From Hymenobacter sediminicola (lineage in GTDB: Bacteria > Bacteroidota > Bacteroidia > Cytophagales > Hymenobacteraceae): 64,000 nt of DNA. The notes below the pieces were generated by a model. That model made no database searches and was not told the origin of the DNA. It saw only the letters and a list, made by a program, of their open reading frames with translations. Made by a program: the position numbers and the translations under genes. The stretch is from positions 2,849,001-2,913,000 of the forward strand of contig NZ_CP060202.1 of assembly GCF_014250515.1 (NCBI RefSeq), read 5' to 3'. Each line of letters opens with the position of its first letter. The stretch's first letter is position 1. Below, one piece after another: positions 1 to 8,139 of the stretch.

Positions 1-329
1 CTGATCTGCACGGTATAGGTGCCAGCGGCCACACGCGGAATCGAGAATTTGCCGTTATCATCGGCCGAAGTCCCGTCCACCGCTTTGCCAGTAGCAGGGT
101 TCAGCAATACTACCGTAGCATAGGATACTGGCTGCTTGGAAGCCGCGTCCGTCACGGTGCCGGTGATACGGCCGGTGCCTGCTTGCGGTGCTATGGCTGC
201 ACCCTGCGGGGCCTGTCCGGGCGCACCAGCGGGGCGCATAGCTCCGGCAGGCCGTTCGCCCTGTGGCATCTGTGCCCAGCCCAGTCGGCCAGCCGTGGTG
301 AGAACCAGAACGAGGAAAATCTTTTTCAT
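1..329 (-). CDS. Outer-membrane beta-barrel / TonB-receptor-like protein, N-terminus only
   Basis: Only the first 109 codons are present; the gene runs off the left edge. The ATG at 327-329 opens a signal peptide (MKKIFLVLVLTTAG, ending WAQ). A linker rich in Pro, Gly, Ala and Gln (about residues 21-50) follows, then a CarboxypepD_reg-like beta-sandwich beginning GRITGTVTDAASKQPVSYAT and continuing to the edge. This arrangement is typical of Bacteroidota outer-membrane beta-barrel family proteins related to TonB-dependent receptors. The barrel is outside the window, so the substrate cannot be guessed. No TAnnTTTG promoter box was found upstream. Confidence 0.8.
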   Translation of the reverse strand, partial: MKKIFLVLVLTTAGRLGWAQMPQGERPAGAMRPAGAPGQAPQGAAIAPQAGTGRITGTVTDAASKQPVSYATVVLLNPATGKAVDGTSADDNGKFSIPRVAAGTYTVQI

Positions 330-652
330 GAACTTCTATTGAAAGATGCCGCCCGGCAAACCGGCGCGGCGTTATGGCTGCTCTATTGTTGACGCGAACT
401 TACCTCAGGTGCCAAAGGCCCGAAAATCAAACCGACTAACCAGCAGTTTCTGCCCCTGAAAACCCACAAATCATCCGCTGGTTTCGCCGGCCAGCCGAAG
501 CCACAGACACGCTTTCGGCAGTAGAGTGGCACATGGTGTAGAAATTAGTTTCGAATCGGGCCTTGCAACCGGAATACTCTTGATTTTTCCCTGCAAGCGC
601 TCCGCCAACTACCAGGCTCCACGCCTTTCCCCATGCTTTGGGCTGAGAAAAG
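330..652. other. Gene-free stretch between the receptor gene and the valS terminator
   Basis: About 320 bases with no convincing gene. A minus-strand open frame at 436-687 runs through the valS terminator and resembles no family I recognise. The stretch should hold the promoter and leader of the receptor gene on the minus strand, but no clear TAnnTTTG box was found. Confidence 0.5.
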
Positions 653-684
653 AAAAGGCCGGCTCCTTGGGAGCCAGCCTTTTT
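653..684 (-). terminator. Intrinsic terminator of valS
   Basis: Read on the minus strand, 24 bases after the valS stop: a stem of GGCTCC/GGAGCC with an A-rich left base and T-rich right base (AAAAAGGC...GCCTTTT), followed by TTTTCTTTTC. Confidence 0.75.
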
Positions 685-707
685 CAAACCACTCTATTGC
701 GGTAGTG

Positions 708-3338
708 CTACAGCGCCGCTAGGCTTTGCTCTAGGGCCGTGATTTTGGCTTCGGTGTCGGCCAGCTTCTGCCGCTCACGCTCCACCAGGTCGGGCTTGGC
801 ATTGGCCACGAACTTGTCGTTGGCCAGCTTCTTCAGCACCGAGTCGCGGAAGCCCTGGGCGTATTCCAGTTCCTTCGAGAGGCGCTCCTTCTCGGCCCCG
901 AGGTCAATCTGACCTTCCAACGGCACGAAAAACTCCGCGCCGCCCGCCACGAAGCCCACCGAAGCCGCCGGCGCTTCCGTTACCACCGATACGTCGGTGA
1001 GAGCGGCCAGCTTGCGGATGATGGGGTCATAGTCGGTGAGCAACTGGGCGTCGTCGGTTTTGGCGGACAGGGTCAGGGGCTTGTTGGGGCCCAGGCCCTT
1101 CTGGTTGCGGATGGTACGCACACCGGCCACGATGGCCAGGGCCTTTTCCATGCGGGCCAGCACCTCGGCGGCGCCCGCCACAGGTTGGGCCTTGGGCCAG
1201 GCGGCCACGCACACGTACTCCTTGGGGCCGCGCTCCTTCAGCTCATGCCAGATTTCCTCGGTGATGAAGGGCATGAACGGGTGCAGCAGTTTGAGCAGGG
1301 TTTCCAGGAAACCGGTAGTCAGGCGTAGCGTTTCGGGGTCGATGGGGGCCTGGTAGGCGGGCTTGATCATCTCCAGATACTCCGAGCAGAAATCGTCCCA
1401 CACCAGCTTATACACCGTCATCAGCGCGTCGCTCATCCGGAACTTCTCGAAGTGCTCGTCCAGCTCGGCAATGGTGGCGTTGAGCTTAGCCCCGAACCAC
1501 TCCACGGCCTTCTCGTTGGGGAAAGGCAACGCGGCATCTACCTCCCAGCCTTGGGTGAGACGGAAGGCGTTCCAGAGCTTGTTGGAGAAGTTGCGGCCCT
1601 GCTCCACCAGCTTTTCATCGTAGAGTAAGTCATTGCCGGCCGGGGCCGAGAACAGCATGCCGGTGCGCACGCCATCGGCCCCGAACTGCTTGATGAGGTC
1701 CAGCGGATCGGGCGAGTTGCCGAGCTGCTTACTCATCTTGCGGCCCTGGGCGTCGCGCACGATGCCGGTGAGGTACACGTTGCGGAAGGGCACTTCCTTG
1801 CGGAATTCCAGCCCAGCCATAATCATGCGGGCCACCCAGAAGAACAGGATGTCCGGCCCCGTCACCAGGTCATTGGTGGGGTAGAAATAGTTGACGTCGG
1901 CATTGTCGGGGTCCTTGAAGCCGTCGAACACCGAAATCGGCCACAGCCACGACGAAAACCAGGTGTCCAGCACGTCCTCGTCCTGGCGCAGGTCCGAAAG
2001 TTGCAGGTCGGCGTTGCCGCTTTGCTCCCGGGCCTGGATCAGTGCCTCTTCGGCGGTGAGGGCCACCACGTAGGTGCCATCGGGCAGGTAGTAGGCCGGA
2101 ATCTGCTGGCCCCACCACAGCTGCCGCGAAATGCACCAGTCGCGCACGTTCTCCATCCACACCCGGTAGGTGTTCTTGAACTTGGCCGGGTGCAGCTTTA
2201 CAGTGTCGTTTTCCACCACTTCCAGCGCCGGCTTGGCCAGGTGCTCCATTTTCAGGAACCACTGCAAGCTTAGGCGGGGCTCAATGACAGCTTTGGTACG
2301 CTCCGAAGTCTGCACGATGCTGGCATACTCCTCCACCTTCACCAGGTGGCCGGCTTCCTCCAAATCCTTCACGATGTTGCGGCGGGCCGCAAACCGGTCC
2401 TGGCCCACGTAGAGCACCGCTTTTTCGTTGAGCGAGCCGTCGTTGTTGAGGATGTCGATAACGGGCAGGTTGTGCTTGACACCCAGCTCGTAGTCGTTCA
2501 AATCGTGGGCCGGCGTCACCTTCAGCGCACCCGTCCCGAAGTCGATGCTCACGTACTCGTCCAGAATCACCGGAATTTCGCGGCCCAGCAGCGGAATCCG
2601 CACCTTCGCGCCGTGCAAATGGGTATAGCGCGGGTCGTTGGGGTTCACCGCCACCGCCACATCGGCCATGATGGTTTCGGGCCGGGAAGTAGCCACGGTC
2701 AGGAACTGCCCCTCCTGCCCCACTACTTCATACCGCAAATGGTACATCTTGGCCATGACGTCCTTGGGAATCACTTCCTCGTCGCTGATGGCCGTTTGGC
2801 TTTGCGGGTCCCAGTTCACCATCCGGACGCCACGATACACGAGGCCCTTCTGGTGCAAATCCACGAACACGCGCAGCACGGCCTCGGTCAGCTCGGGCTC
2901 CATCGTGAAGCGCGTCCGGTCCCAGTCGCAGGAGGCGCCCAGCTGCTTGAGTTGCTCCAGGATGATGCCGCCATACTTTTCCTTCCAGGCAAAGGCGTGC
3001 TCCAGAAACTGTTCCCGGGTCAGGTCCTTCTTCTCGATGCCCTGTTCCTTCAGCAAGGCCACCACCTTGGCCTCGGTGGCAATGGAAGCGTGGTCGGTGC
3101 CGGGCACCCAGCAGGCTTCCTTGCCCTGCATGCGCGCGCGGCGCACCAGCACATCCTGAATGGTATTGTTGAGCATGTGGCCCATGTGCAGCACGCCCGT
3201 TACGTTGGGCGGCGGAATCACCACGGTGTAGGGCTGTTTGCGGGGGTTGGCCCGGGCTTTGAAGAAGCCCTGCTCCTGCCAGCGCTGGTACCACTTGGCT
3301 TCAACGTCGGCGGGCGTATAGGTTTTGGCGATGGACAT
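708..3338 (-). CDS. valS: Valine--tRNA ligase
   Basis: Class I aminoacyl-tRNA synthetase that charges tRNA-Val in the cytoplasm and edits mischarged threonine. The protein is 876 aa, normal for ValS. The HIGH signature is HMGH at residues 51-54, preceded by PPPNVTGVL, and the KMSKQLGNSPDP signature lies at about 534. The editing CP1 region with ATSRPETI lies between them, then the anticodon-binding domain, and a C-terminal coiled-coil arm (about 810-876) typical of ValS. The ATG at 3336-3338 is preferred over an in-frame TTG six bases upstream. A promoter box lies 35 bases upstream and a terminator follows the stop, so it is probably a single-gene transcript. Confidence 0.97.
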   Translation of the reverse strand: MSIAKTYTPADVEAKWYQRWQEQGFFKARANPRKQPYTVVIPPPNVTGVLHMGHMLNNTIQDVLVRRARMQGKEACWVPGTDHASIATEAKVVALLKEQGIEKKDLTREQFLEHAFAWKEKYGGIILEQLKQLGASCDWDRTRFTMEPELTEAVLRVFVDLHQKGLVYRGVRMVNWDPQSQTAISDEEVIPKDVMAKMYHLRYEVVGQEGQFLTVATSRPETIMADVAVAVNPNDPRYTHLHGAKVRIPLLGREIPVILDEYVSIDFGTGALKVTPAHDLNDYELGVKHNLPVIDILNNDGSLNEKAVLYVGQDRFAARRNIVKDLEEAGHLVKVEEYASIVQTSERTKAVIEPRLSLQWFLKMEHLAKPALEVVENDTVKLHPAKFKNTYRVWMENVRDWCISRQLWWGQQIPAYYLPDGTYVVALTAEEALIQAREQSGNADLQLSDLRQDEDVLDTWFSSWLWPISVFDGFKDPDNADVNYFYPTNDLVTGPDILFFWVARMIMAGLEFRKEVPFRNVYLTGIVRDAQGRKMSKQLGNSPDPLDLIKQFGADGVRTGMLFSAPAGNDLLYDEKLVEQGRNFSNKLWNAFRLTQGWEVDAALPFPNEKAVEWFGAKLNATIAELDEHFEKFRMSDALMTVYKLVWDDFCSEYLEMIKPAYQAPIDPETLRLTTGFLETLLKLLHPFMPFITEEIWHELKERGPKEYVCVAAWPKAQPVAGAAEVLARMEKALAIVAGVRTIRNQKGLGPNKPLTLSAKTDDAQLLTDYDPIIRKLAALTDVSVVTEAPAASVGFVAGGAEFFVPLEGQIDLGAEKERLSKELEYAQGFRDSVLKKLANDKFVANAKPDLVERERQKLADTEAKITALEQSLAAL

Positions 3339-3373
3339 CGTCAAGAGGGAATAAGATCAGTGCAGAATACCCG

Positions 3374-3381
3374 CAAAAGTA
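3374..3381 (-). promoter_or_regulatory. Bacteroidota -7 box for valS
   Basis: TACTTTTG on the minus strand, a perfect TAnnTTTG match, about 35 bases before the valS ATG. No convincing -33 TTTG at ideal spacing was identified. Confidence 0.55.
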
Positions 3382-3614
3382 GGCATTTCGGGCGGGGGGC
3401 GGAAATGGGCCGTTTTAGGCGAAAGGTGTGGACTTCGCGTTCAGGTATTGCCGGCCGGCTAGCTTTACACACGCCCTTCTTTCTGATATTTATCGGGTTC
3501 ATATCTTGCAGAAACCGTATTTTGGCGCTTCGCAAGGGTGCCTTCCTCTGCCTTTTCCTAGGTATTGCCGTTTTAGTTTTCCCCTGTTTCCTTTCTTGTA
3601 GTTGATGCGTGCGT

Positions 3615-4562
3615 ATGGCTCTTTTCTCTTTTCGTAAACCGTCAGCCTCCAAAGCAGCCCCCACGTTACCAGTTGCTGCCCCACCTCAAGCTACGAGCAC
3701 AGCTCCTTCTTTCGCCGGTTCTATTCGGGTAGGCATGGGCCAGTTGCTGGTAGAGGGCGGGGAGCCAGAGCGTAACATGGAGCGCGCCGCCCAGATGATT
3801 GCCGAGGCCGCCCGCCAGACCTGCGACGTTGTGCTGCTGCCCGAAACACTGGATTTTGCCTGGACACACCCTAGTGCCCTTACTGAGGCTCAGCCTATCC
3901 CGGGCCTCTACTCCGACCGGCTCTGCCAGGAAGCCCTGCGCCACCAAGTATATGTGTGCGCGGGCCTGACGGAACGTGGCCCCGACGGCCGCAACTACAA
4001 CGCCGCCATTCTCATCAACCCCAAAGGTGAAATTCTTACCAAATACCACAAAATCAACCTTCTGACTGTAGAACAACCTTTCTATGCAGTAGGCCAGACC
4101 CTGAACGTAGTGGACACTCCGCTCGGCAAAATCGGGGTCAATATCTGCGCCGACAACTTCCTAGATGGCCTCAGCATTGGGCACACGCTGGCCCGCATGG
4201 GTGCCGAATTCATTCTGTCGCCTTCTTCTTGGACTGTGGACTACTCCATTACGGAAGAAGACGACCCATACCGCGAGAAATGGGTAAAGCCCTATTCCAT
4301 TCTGGCTCAGCTCTATAACGTAGCCATTGTAGGCACTACATCTGTGGGCTACATTGTGGGTGGCCCGTATGAGGGCAAAAAAAGTGTGGGCTGCTCATTA
4401 GCTGTCGATGCGCTGGGTGTCCGGGCCCAGGGCACTTTCAATGAGTTTGCCGGTGACCTGGTTGTGGCAGAACTACCGCGGCCAATCCGGGCGGAGAAAG
4501 GCACGCAGATCGGGGAAATGCTGCTGCGCAAAGGATTCCGCTTTGATGTGCTGCCCGGTTAA
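3615..4562 (+). CDS. Carbon-nitrogen hydrolase (nitrilase superfamily)
   Basis: A 315-aa amidohydrolase with the nitrilase-superfamily catalytic triad: Glu77 in LLPETLDFAW, Lys146 in KYHKINLL and Cys178 in GVNICADNFLD. These enzymes hydrolyse amides or nitriles through a cysteine thioester; in glutamine-dependent NAD synthetase the same fold is the glutaminase that feeds ammonia to a PP-loop domain. The first 35 residues are a low-complexity Ser/Ala/Pro tail before the fold starts at SIRVGMGQLL. The ATG at 3615 is used; an in-frame GTG six bases earlier is less likely. A PP-loop amidotransferase-like gene follows 80 bases downstream on the same strand, which suggests a joint role. The substrate is unknown. 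Confidence 0.85.
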   Translation: MALFSFRKPSASKAAPTLPVAAPPQATSTAPSFAGSIRVGMGQLLVEGGEPERNMERAAQMIAEAARQTCDVVLLPETLDFAWTHPSALTEAQPIPGLYSDRLCQEALRHQVYVCAGLTERGPDGRNYNAAILINPKGEILTKYHKINLLTVEQPFYAVGQTLNVVDTPLGKIGVNICADNFLDGLSIGHTLARMGAEFILSPSSWTVDYSITEEDDPYREKWVKPYSILAQLYNVAIVGTTSVGYIVGGPYEGKKSVGCSLAVDALGVRAQGTFNEFAGDLVVAELPRPIRAEKGTQIGEMLLRKGFRFDVLPG

Positions 4563-4642
4563 TTTTTTGCCAATCCACTTTCTTTTAATCCCTCTTTAAC
4601 TCGGCTATGCCAATTTGCAGGCATATTCCGTTCCGCTACCGC

Positions 4643-5806
4643 ATGACTCAACTTTACCAACAGTGCACCCGCTGCATCATGGATACCACCGTACCCGGTA
4701 TTCAGTTCGATACGCGTGGTGAATGCAATTTCTGCGCTGTACACGACCACATGGACCACGCTTTTCCTTTAGGAGAAGCCGGCCGCCGGAAGGTGCAGGA
4801 AATAGCAGATGATATTAAGCAGCTTGGCAAAGGCAAAAAGTACGACTGCGTATTGGGGGTAAGTGGTGGCCGCGACTCCTCCTATACCATCTGGTACTGC
4901 GTGGTAAAACTGGGGTTGCGGCCCTTGGCGGTGCATTTCAACGACGGGTTCGGTAATCCGGTAGCTGGCGAGAACATGATTAAGGCATGCCGCAAGCTGG
5001 GCGTAGAAATGCGCACCATCACATCGGACTGGCGCGAATCCAAGGACCTCAAAATTGCCTTCCTTAAAGCCTCGACTCCCGATATGGAAGAAGGCACCGA
5101 TGTGGGCATTGCCACTGCTCTGTACGGCGTAGCCGCCAAGGAAGGCATTCAGCGCATTGTCATTGGGCAGTCGTTCCGTACGGAGGGGATTGCGCCGCTG
5201 AGTTGGAACTACCTGGATGGCAAGTACCTGAAAGCAGTGCAGAAGCAGTTCGGCACGGTGCCGCTACGCCCCTGGAAACCCGATGACCCGGGATTCAATC
5301 TGGGCATTAAGGAAATGTTCTACTATGCTTTCGTGCGCCGCATCAAAACCGTGACTCTACTCTACCACGTGGATTACGTGCGGGCTGACGTGGATGAACT
5401 GCTGGAGCGGGAACTGGACTGGGTGAACCCCGGCGCGCACTACTTCGACGACCTCTACCAAAGCGTCATCTACTACCTCAACCGCACCAAGTTCAACATC
5501 GACCGACGGCTGTTCAATTACTCAGCCTTGGTGCGCTCGGGCCAAATGAGCCGCGAAACGGCGCTCGAACGAGTTAGTCACGTCAATAAGATCGAAGACG
5601 AAAAGGTTATTTCTCTTTGCATCAAACGGCTGGGCCTGACGCGGGAAGAATTTGAGCAGATTGTGGCAACCCCACCCAAAACCTTCCGGGATTATCCCAA
5701 CAATTATGCGCTGATTCAGCAGCTGCGCTGGCCCATCAAAATGCTCAGCCGCCTGAACCTGATTCCGGAATCCGCTTACGATAAGTATTTCAACTGCGGC
5801 ACCTAA
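4643..5806 (+). CDS. PP-loop ATPase, N-acetyl sugar amidotransferase (WbpG/PseA-like) family
   Basis: A 387-aa protein that begins QQCTRCIMDTTVPG and continues to ECNFC, giving four cysteines (8, 11, 28, 31) that probably bind zinc. The ATP-pyrophosphatase loop SGGRDSS is at 74-80. This is the layout of the N-acetyl sugar amidotransferase family, which adenylates a sugar carbonyl or amide and replaces it with nitrogen during O-antigen or flagellar sugar synthesis. No sugar-nucleotide genes surround it here, so the acceptor may differ. The ATG at 4643 just before the Cys motif is preferred; an upstream in-frame ATG at 4607 adds a non-conserved tail. It is probably co-transcribed with the nitrilase-fold gene and ends at a bidirectional terminator. 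Confidence 0.8.
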   Translation: MTQLYQQCTRCIMDTTVPGIQFDTRGECNFCAVHDHMDHAFPLGEAGRRKVQEIADDIKQLGKGKKYDCVLGVSGGRDSSYTIWYCVVKLGLRPLAVHFNDGFGNPVAGENMIKACRKLGVEMRTITSDWRESKDLKIAFLKASTPDMEEGTDVGIATALYGVAAKEGIQRIVIGQSFRTEGIAPLSWNYLDGKYLKAVQKQFGTVPLRPWKPDDPGFNLGIKEMFYYAFVRRIKTVTLLYHVDYVRADVDELLERELDWVNPGAHYFDDLYQSVIYYLNRTKFNIDRRLFNYSALVRSGQMSRETALERVSHVNKIEDEKVISLCIKRLGLTREEFEQIVATPPKTFRDYPNNYALIQQLRWPIKMLSRLNLIPESAYDKYFNCGT

Positions 5807-5876
5807 GCGTAGATGCTCACTTGGTTGTGAGCATGTGCCACGGGCGGCACCGGATTAGTCAAACAAACGCCGCCAC

Positions 5877-5918
5877 AACAAACAAGAGGCTTGCCAGTTG
5901 GCAAGCCTCTTGTTTGTT
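5877..5918. terminator. Bidirectional intrinsic terminator
   Basis: A perfect 19-bp stem (5877-5895 with 5900-5918) with loop AGTT; A-rich left base and T-rich right base, so it works on both strands. It lies between the convergent PP-loop and ferredoxin genes. The core GGCTTGCC/GGCAAGCC recurs in the terminator at 8077-8112. Confidence 0.85.
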
Positions 5919-5950
5919 CAACGCAAATCATCTGACTATAAAAGCCGTGA

Positions 5951-6295
5951 TTAGGCGTGCAACCATTCTTTTTTGGCCGTCAGCTTCTCCTGCGATTCGC
6001 GGTAGTCAGGGTCGTCTACGCAGCAATCAACGGGGCACACAGCAGCGCACTGGGGCTCTTCGTGGAAACCGACGCATTCCGTGCACTTATCGGACACGAT
6101 GTAGTAGTACTCGTCGGAGACGGGTGTTTGGGGTGCTACCCCTGACACAGTCTGACCTCCATCAACAGTTACTTCCTTCAGCGTGGTGCCATCAGACCAG
6201 CGCCAGGCAGCGCCGCCTTCGTAGATGGCCGTATTGGGGCATTCCGGTTCGCAGGCACCACAGTTGATGCACTCGTCGGTTATCATGATGGCCAT
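5951..6295 (-). CDS. 4Fe-4S dicluster ferredoxin
   Basis: A 114-aa soluble electron carrier. It starts MAIMITDECINCGACEPECP, giving one CxxCxxCxxxC(P) cluster motif, and a second Cys set follows in CTECVGFHEEP...CAAVCPVDCC, a bacterial 2[4Fe-4S] arrangement with an insertion in the second motif. It is divergent from a LuxC-like acyl-CoA reductase across 248 bases, and low-potential electrons for a reductive pathway are a reasonable inference. A perfect -7 box lies 76 bases upstream. An ATG three codons in (MITDE) is an alternative start. Confidence 0.9.
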   Translation of the reverse strand: MAIMITDECINCGACEPECPNTAIYEGGAAWRWSDGTTLKEVTVDGGQTVSGVAPQTPVSDEYYYIVSDKCTECVGFHEEPQCAAVCPVDCCVDDPDYRESQEKLTAKKEWLHA

Positions 6296-6371
6296 AGCCG
6301 TGGAATCAGTTTAGTGAGTAGTCGGAACGTTATAACGCAGAAAAAGGCTACATGGCAGCCTAACTGGTAGG

Positions 6372-6379
6372 CAAAAGTA
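6372..6379 (-). promoter_or_regulatory. Bacteroidota -7 box for the ferredoxin gene
   Basis: TACTTTTG on the minus strand, a perfect TAnnTTTG match, 76 bases before the ferredoxin ATG and inside the divergent spacer shared with the acyl-CoA reductase gene. Confidence 0.5.
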
Positions 6380-6543
6380 GAAACTAACTCGTAGCCTTGC
6401 GAGTTTTTTACTACTAGTGCCCGCAGATAGTACGAAGCCGGCAGGTGAAACGGCTCGTTTGACGTTCTTGCGTCTGTTTACCGGCAACTGCTCCGGCACC
6501 TCAGCTTCGCTACCGCCTTCTTTCTGACACTCTACTCCCGCTC

Positions 6544-7557
6544 ATGACCCATACCGAACGACTCACCGCCTTTGTTGCCCTGGGTCAGCTGCTGAGCCAC
6601 CTTTCCAAAGATGAACTGGCCTCTCTCACGTCCCGTGCCCGCAACCAGAATGCCTGGTTTGATGGGCCGAATGTTGAATCTGCTATTCGTGGGGTAGCAG
6701 AGCTTCTGGCTGAAGGAAAACTACTCCATTGGGCGGCACGCTACCCTGCCGAACCTGCTACGCCCCGGCAGATAGGCGTTGTGATGGCCGGTAATATTCC
6801 GCTGGTGGGTTTCCATGATGCGCTGTGCGTGCTGCTGAGCGGCCATACGTTGCTGGCCAAGCTCAGCAAAGACGATACGGTACTGATGCAATGGATTCTA
6901 GAGGAGTTGACGCGCCTGGAGCCACGCTTTGCCGAACGGATTCAGGTAGTAGACCGCCTCAACGCTGCCGACGCCTTCATTGCCACCGGCTCTGACAATA
7001 CTGCCCGCTACTTCGAGTATTACTTCGGTAAGAAACCCAACATTATCCGACGTAACCGCACCAGCGTAGCCGTACTTACAGGCCGCGAAGAGGCGCATGA
7101 TCTGGGTTTGCTGGGTGAAGACATCTTCCGTTACTATGGCTTGGGCTGCCGCAACGTGAGCAAGCTATATGTGCCCAAGAACTACGATTTTACGCCTTTG
7201 CTCGACTCCTTGCAGCCCTGGCACCACATCCCTGACCACCACAAGTACCAGAACAACTACGACTACAACAAGAGTATTCTGCTCGTAAACCGCGTGCCAC
7301 ATCTCGACACCGGATTTCTGCTACTGACGGAAAGCGCACAGCTCGTTTCGCCGATTTCGGTGCTGCACTACAGCACATATTCCAGCGAAGTAGATCTGGT
7401 GGATCAGTTGACGGATGTAGCTACTCAGACTCAGTGCATTGTGTCGGGCGGCGGGCAGTGGGCGGGCAGCTTTCCTTTTGGGCGGGCACAGTGTCCCACC
7501 GTTTCCGATTATGCCGATGGCGTAGATACGATGGCCTTTTTGGCGGAGCTAGCGTAA
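6544..7557 (+). CDS. Acyl-CoA reductase, LuxC-like
   Basis: A 337-aa protein of the LuxC/acyl-CoA reductase family, which reduces an activated fatty acyl group to aldehyde with NADPH through an acyl-cysteine. Visible hallmarks are VVMAGNIPLVGFHDALCVLL, LLAKLSKDD, and the catalytic cysteine (Cys202) in YGLGCRNVSKLY. The conserved motif KPNIIRRNRTSVAVL is also present. It is shorter than Vibrio LuxC (about 480 aa) but close to the length I expect for Bacteroidota homologues. No luxAB or luxD is nearby. A LuxE-like partner lies about 24 kb away at 31161-32165. The aldehyde product is unknown. Confidence 0.88.
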   Translation: MTHTERLTAFVALGQLLSHLSKDELASLTSRARNQNAWFDGPNVESAIRGVAELLAEGKLLHWAARYPAEPATPRQIGVVMAGNIPLVGFHDALCVLLSGHTLLAKLSKDDTVLMQWILEELTRLEPRFAERIQVVDRLNAADAFIATGSDNTARYFEYYFGKKPNIIRRNRTSVAVLTGREEAHDLGLLGEDIFRYYGLGCRNVSKLYVPKNYDFTPLLDSLQPWHHIPDHHKYQNNYDYNKSILLVNRVPHLDTGFLLLTESAQLVSPISVLHYSTYSSEVDLVDQLTDVATQTQCIVSGGGQWAGSFPFGRAQCPTVSDYADGVDTMAFLAELA

Positions 7558-7694
7558 AACACAGCAGAACGGTAAGGCACGGTTTTCGCCTCGCACCATC
7601 TCGGGTTTTGTGGTATCTGCCTCATGAATTCCTCATTGGCTGGCGGCCATATTCCGGCCTCCTGCCGTTCTCTGACCTTTTAGCTTCCACTTTT

Positions 7695-8000
7695 ATGTCT
7701 CTGCCACTCCCGACTCTCGCTGCCGAGGTAATCGATAAAGACCTCATTCCAACTCTGCGCTTCCCCCACGATGACGTGCTGACTGACCCAGCCGATATCA
7801 AACAGCGCCGCCATGATGCGGAACGCGCCACCAGCCTCGGCAACAACTACCATGGTAAGCTGGATATTTATTTTCAGACTGATGATGGCGCCGTGAAGCG
7901 CGTGTACACTACCATCTGGGCTACTCATGAGGAATACCTCACGCTAAAGTCCGGCATCACGCTGCCGCTACATGCTGTGCTGGCATTCGACTTTTACTAG
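7695..8000 (+). CDS. Conserved hypothetical protein (101 aa)
   Basis: A small acidic protein that I do not recognise. The open frame extends upstream to 7434 but overlaps the end of the acyl-CoA reductase gene, and the upstream part has no protein-like character. The ATG at 7695 gives MSLPLPTLAAEVIDKDLIP, followed by an HDDVLTDPADIKQRRHDAER segment and a beta-rich C-terminal half (KLDIYFQTDDG, RVYTTIWATHEEYLTLKSG). That half could be a small beta-barrel with an aromatic ridge. No signal peptide or membrane segment. It ends at a strong bidirectional terminator. Confidence 0.6.
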   Translation: MSLPLPTLAAEVIDKDLIPTLRFPHDDVLTDPADIKQRRHDAERATSLGNNYHGKLDIYFQTDDGAVKRVYTTIWATHEEYLTLKSGITLPLHAVLAFDFY

Positions 8001-8076
8001 TCGGTGCTTGACACGCTTGAAGCCACAGTAGGGCCCGTGTTTCCGGATGCTATGTGCCGGATTCATTTTTGTCTAC

Positions 8077-8112
8077 AAAAGAAAGGCTTGCCATGTGGCA
8101 AGCCTTTCTTTT
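8077..8112. terminator. Bidirectional intrinsic terminator
   Basis: A 16-bp stem (8077-8092 with 8097-8112) with loop ATGT and an A-rich/T-rich base on each side, between the convergent 101-aa protein and nucleoside phosphorylase genes. Confidence 0.85.
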
Positions 8113-8139
8113 TTACTGTGGCTACAAGCTCTTTCTGAC

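Noticed and set aside
436..687. Small minus-strand frame of 83 codons
   Set aside because: Runs through the valS terminator hairpin and has no family signs.
2346..3605. A 419-codon plus-strand frame antisense to valS
   Set aside because: His- and Val-rich composition typical of a G+C-rich shadow frame; the valS frame has all family signatures.
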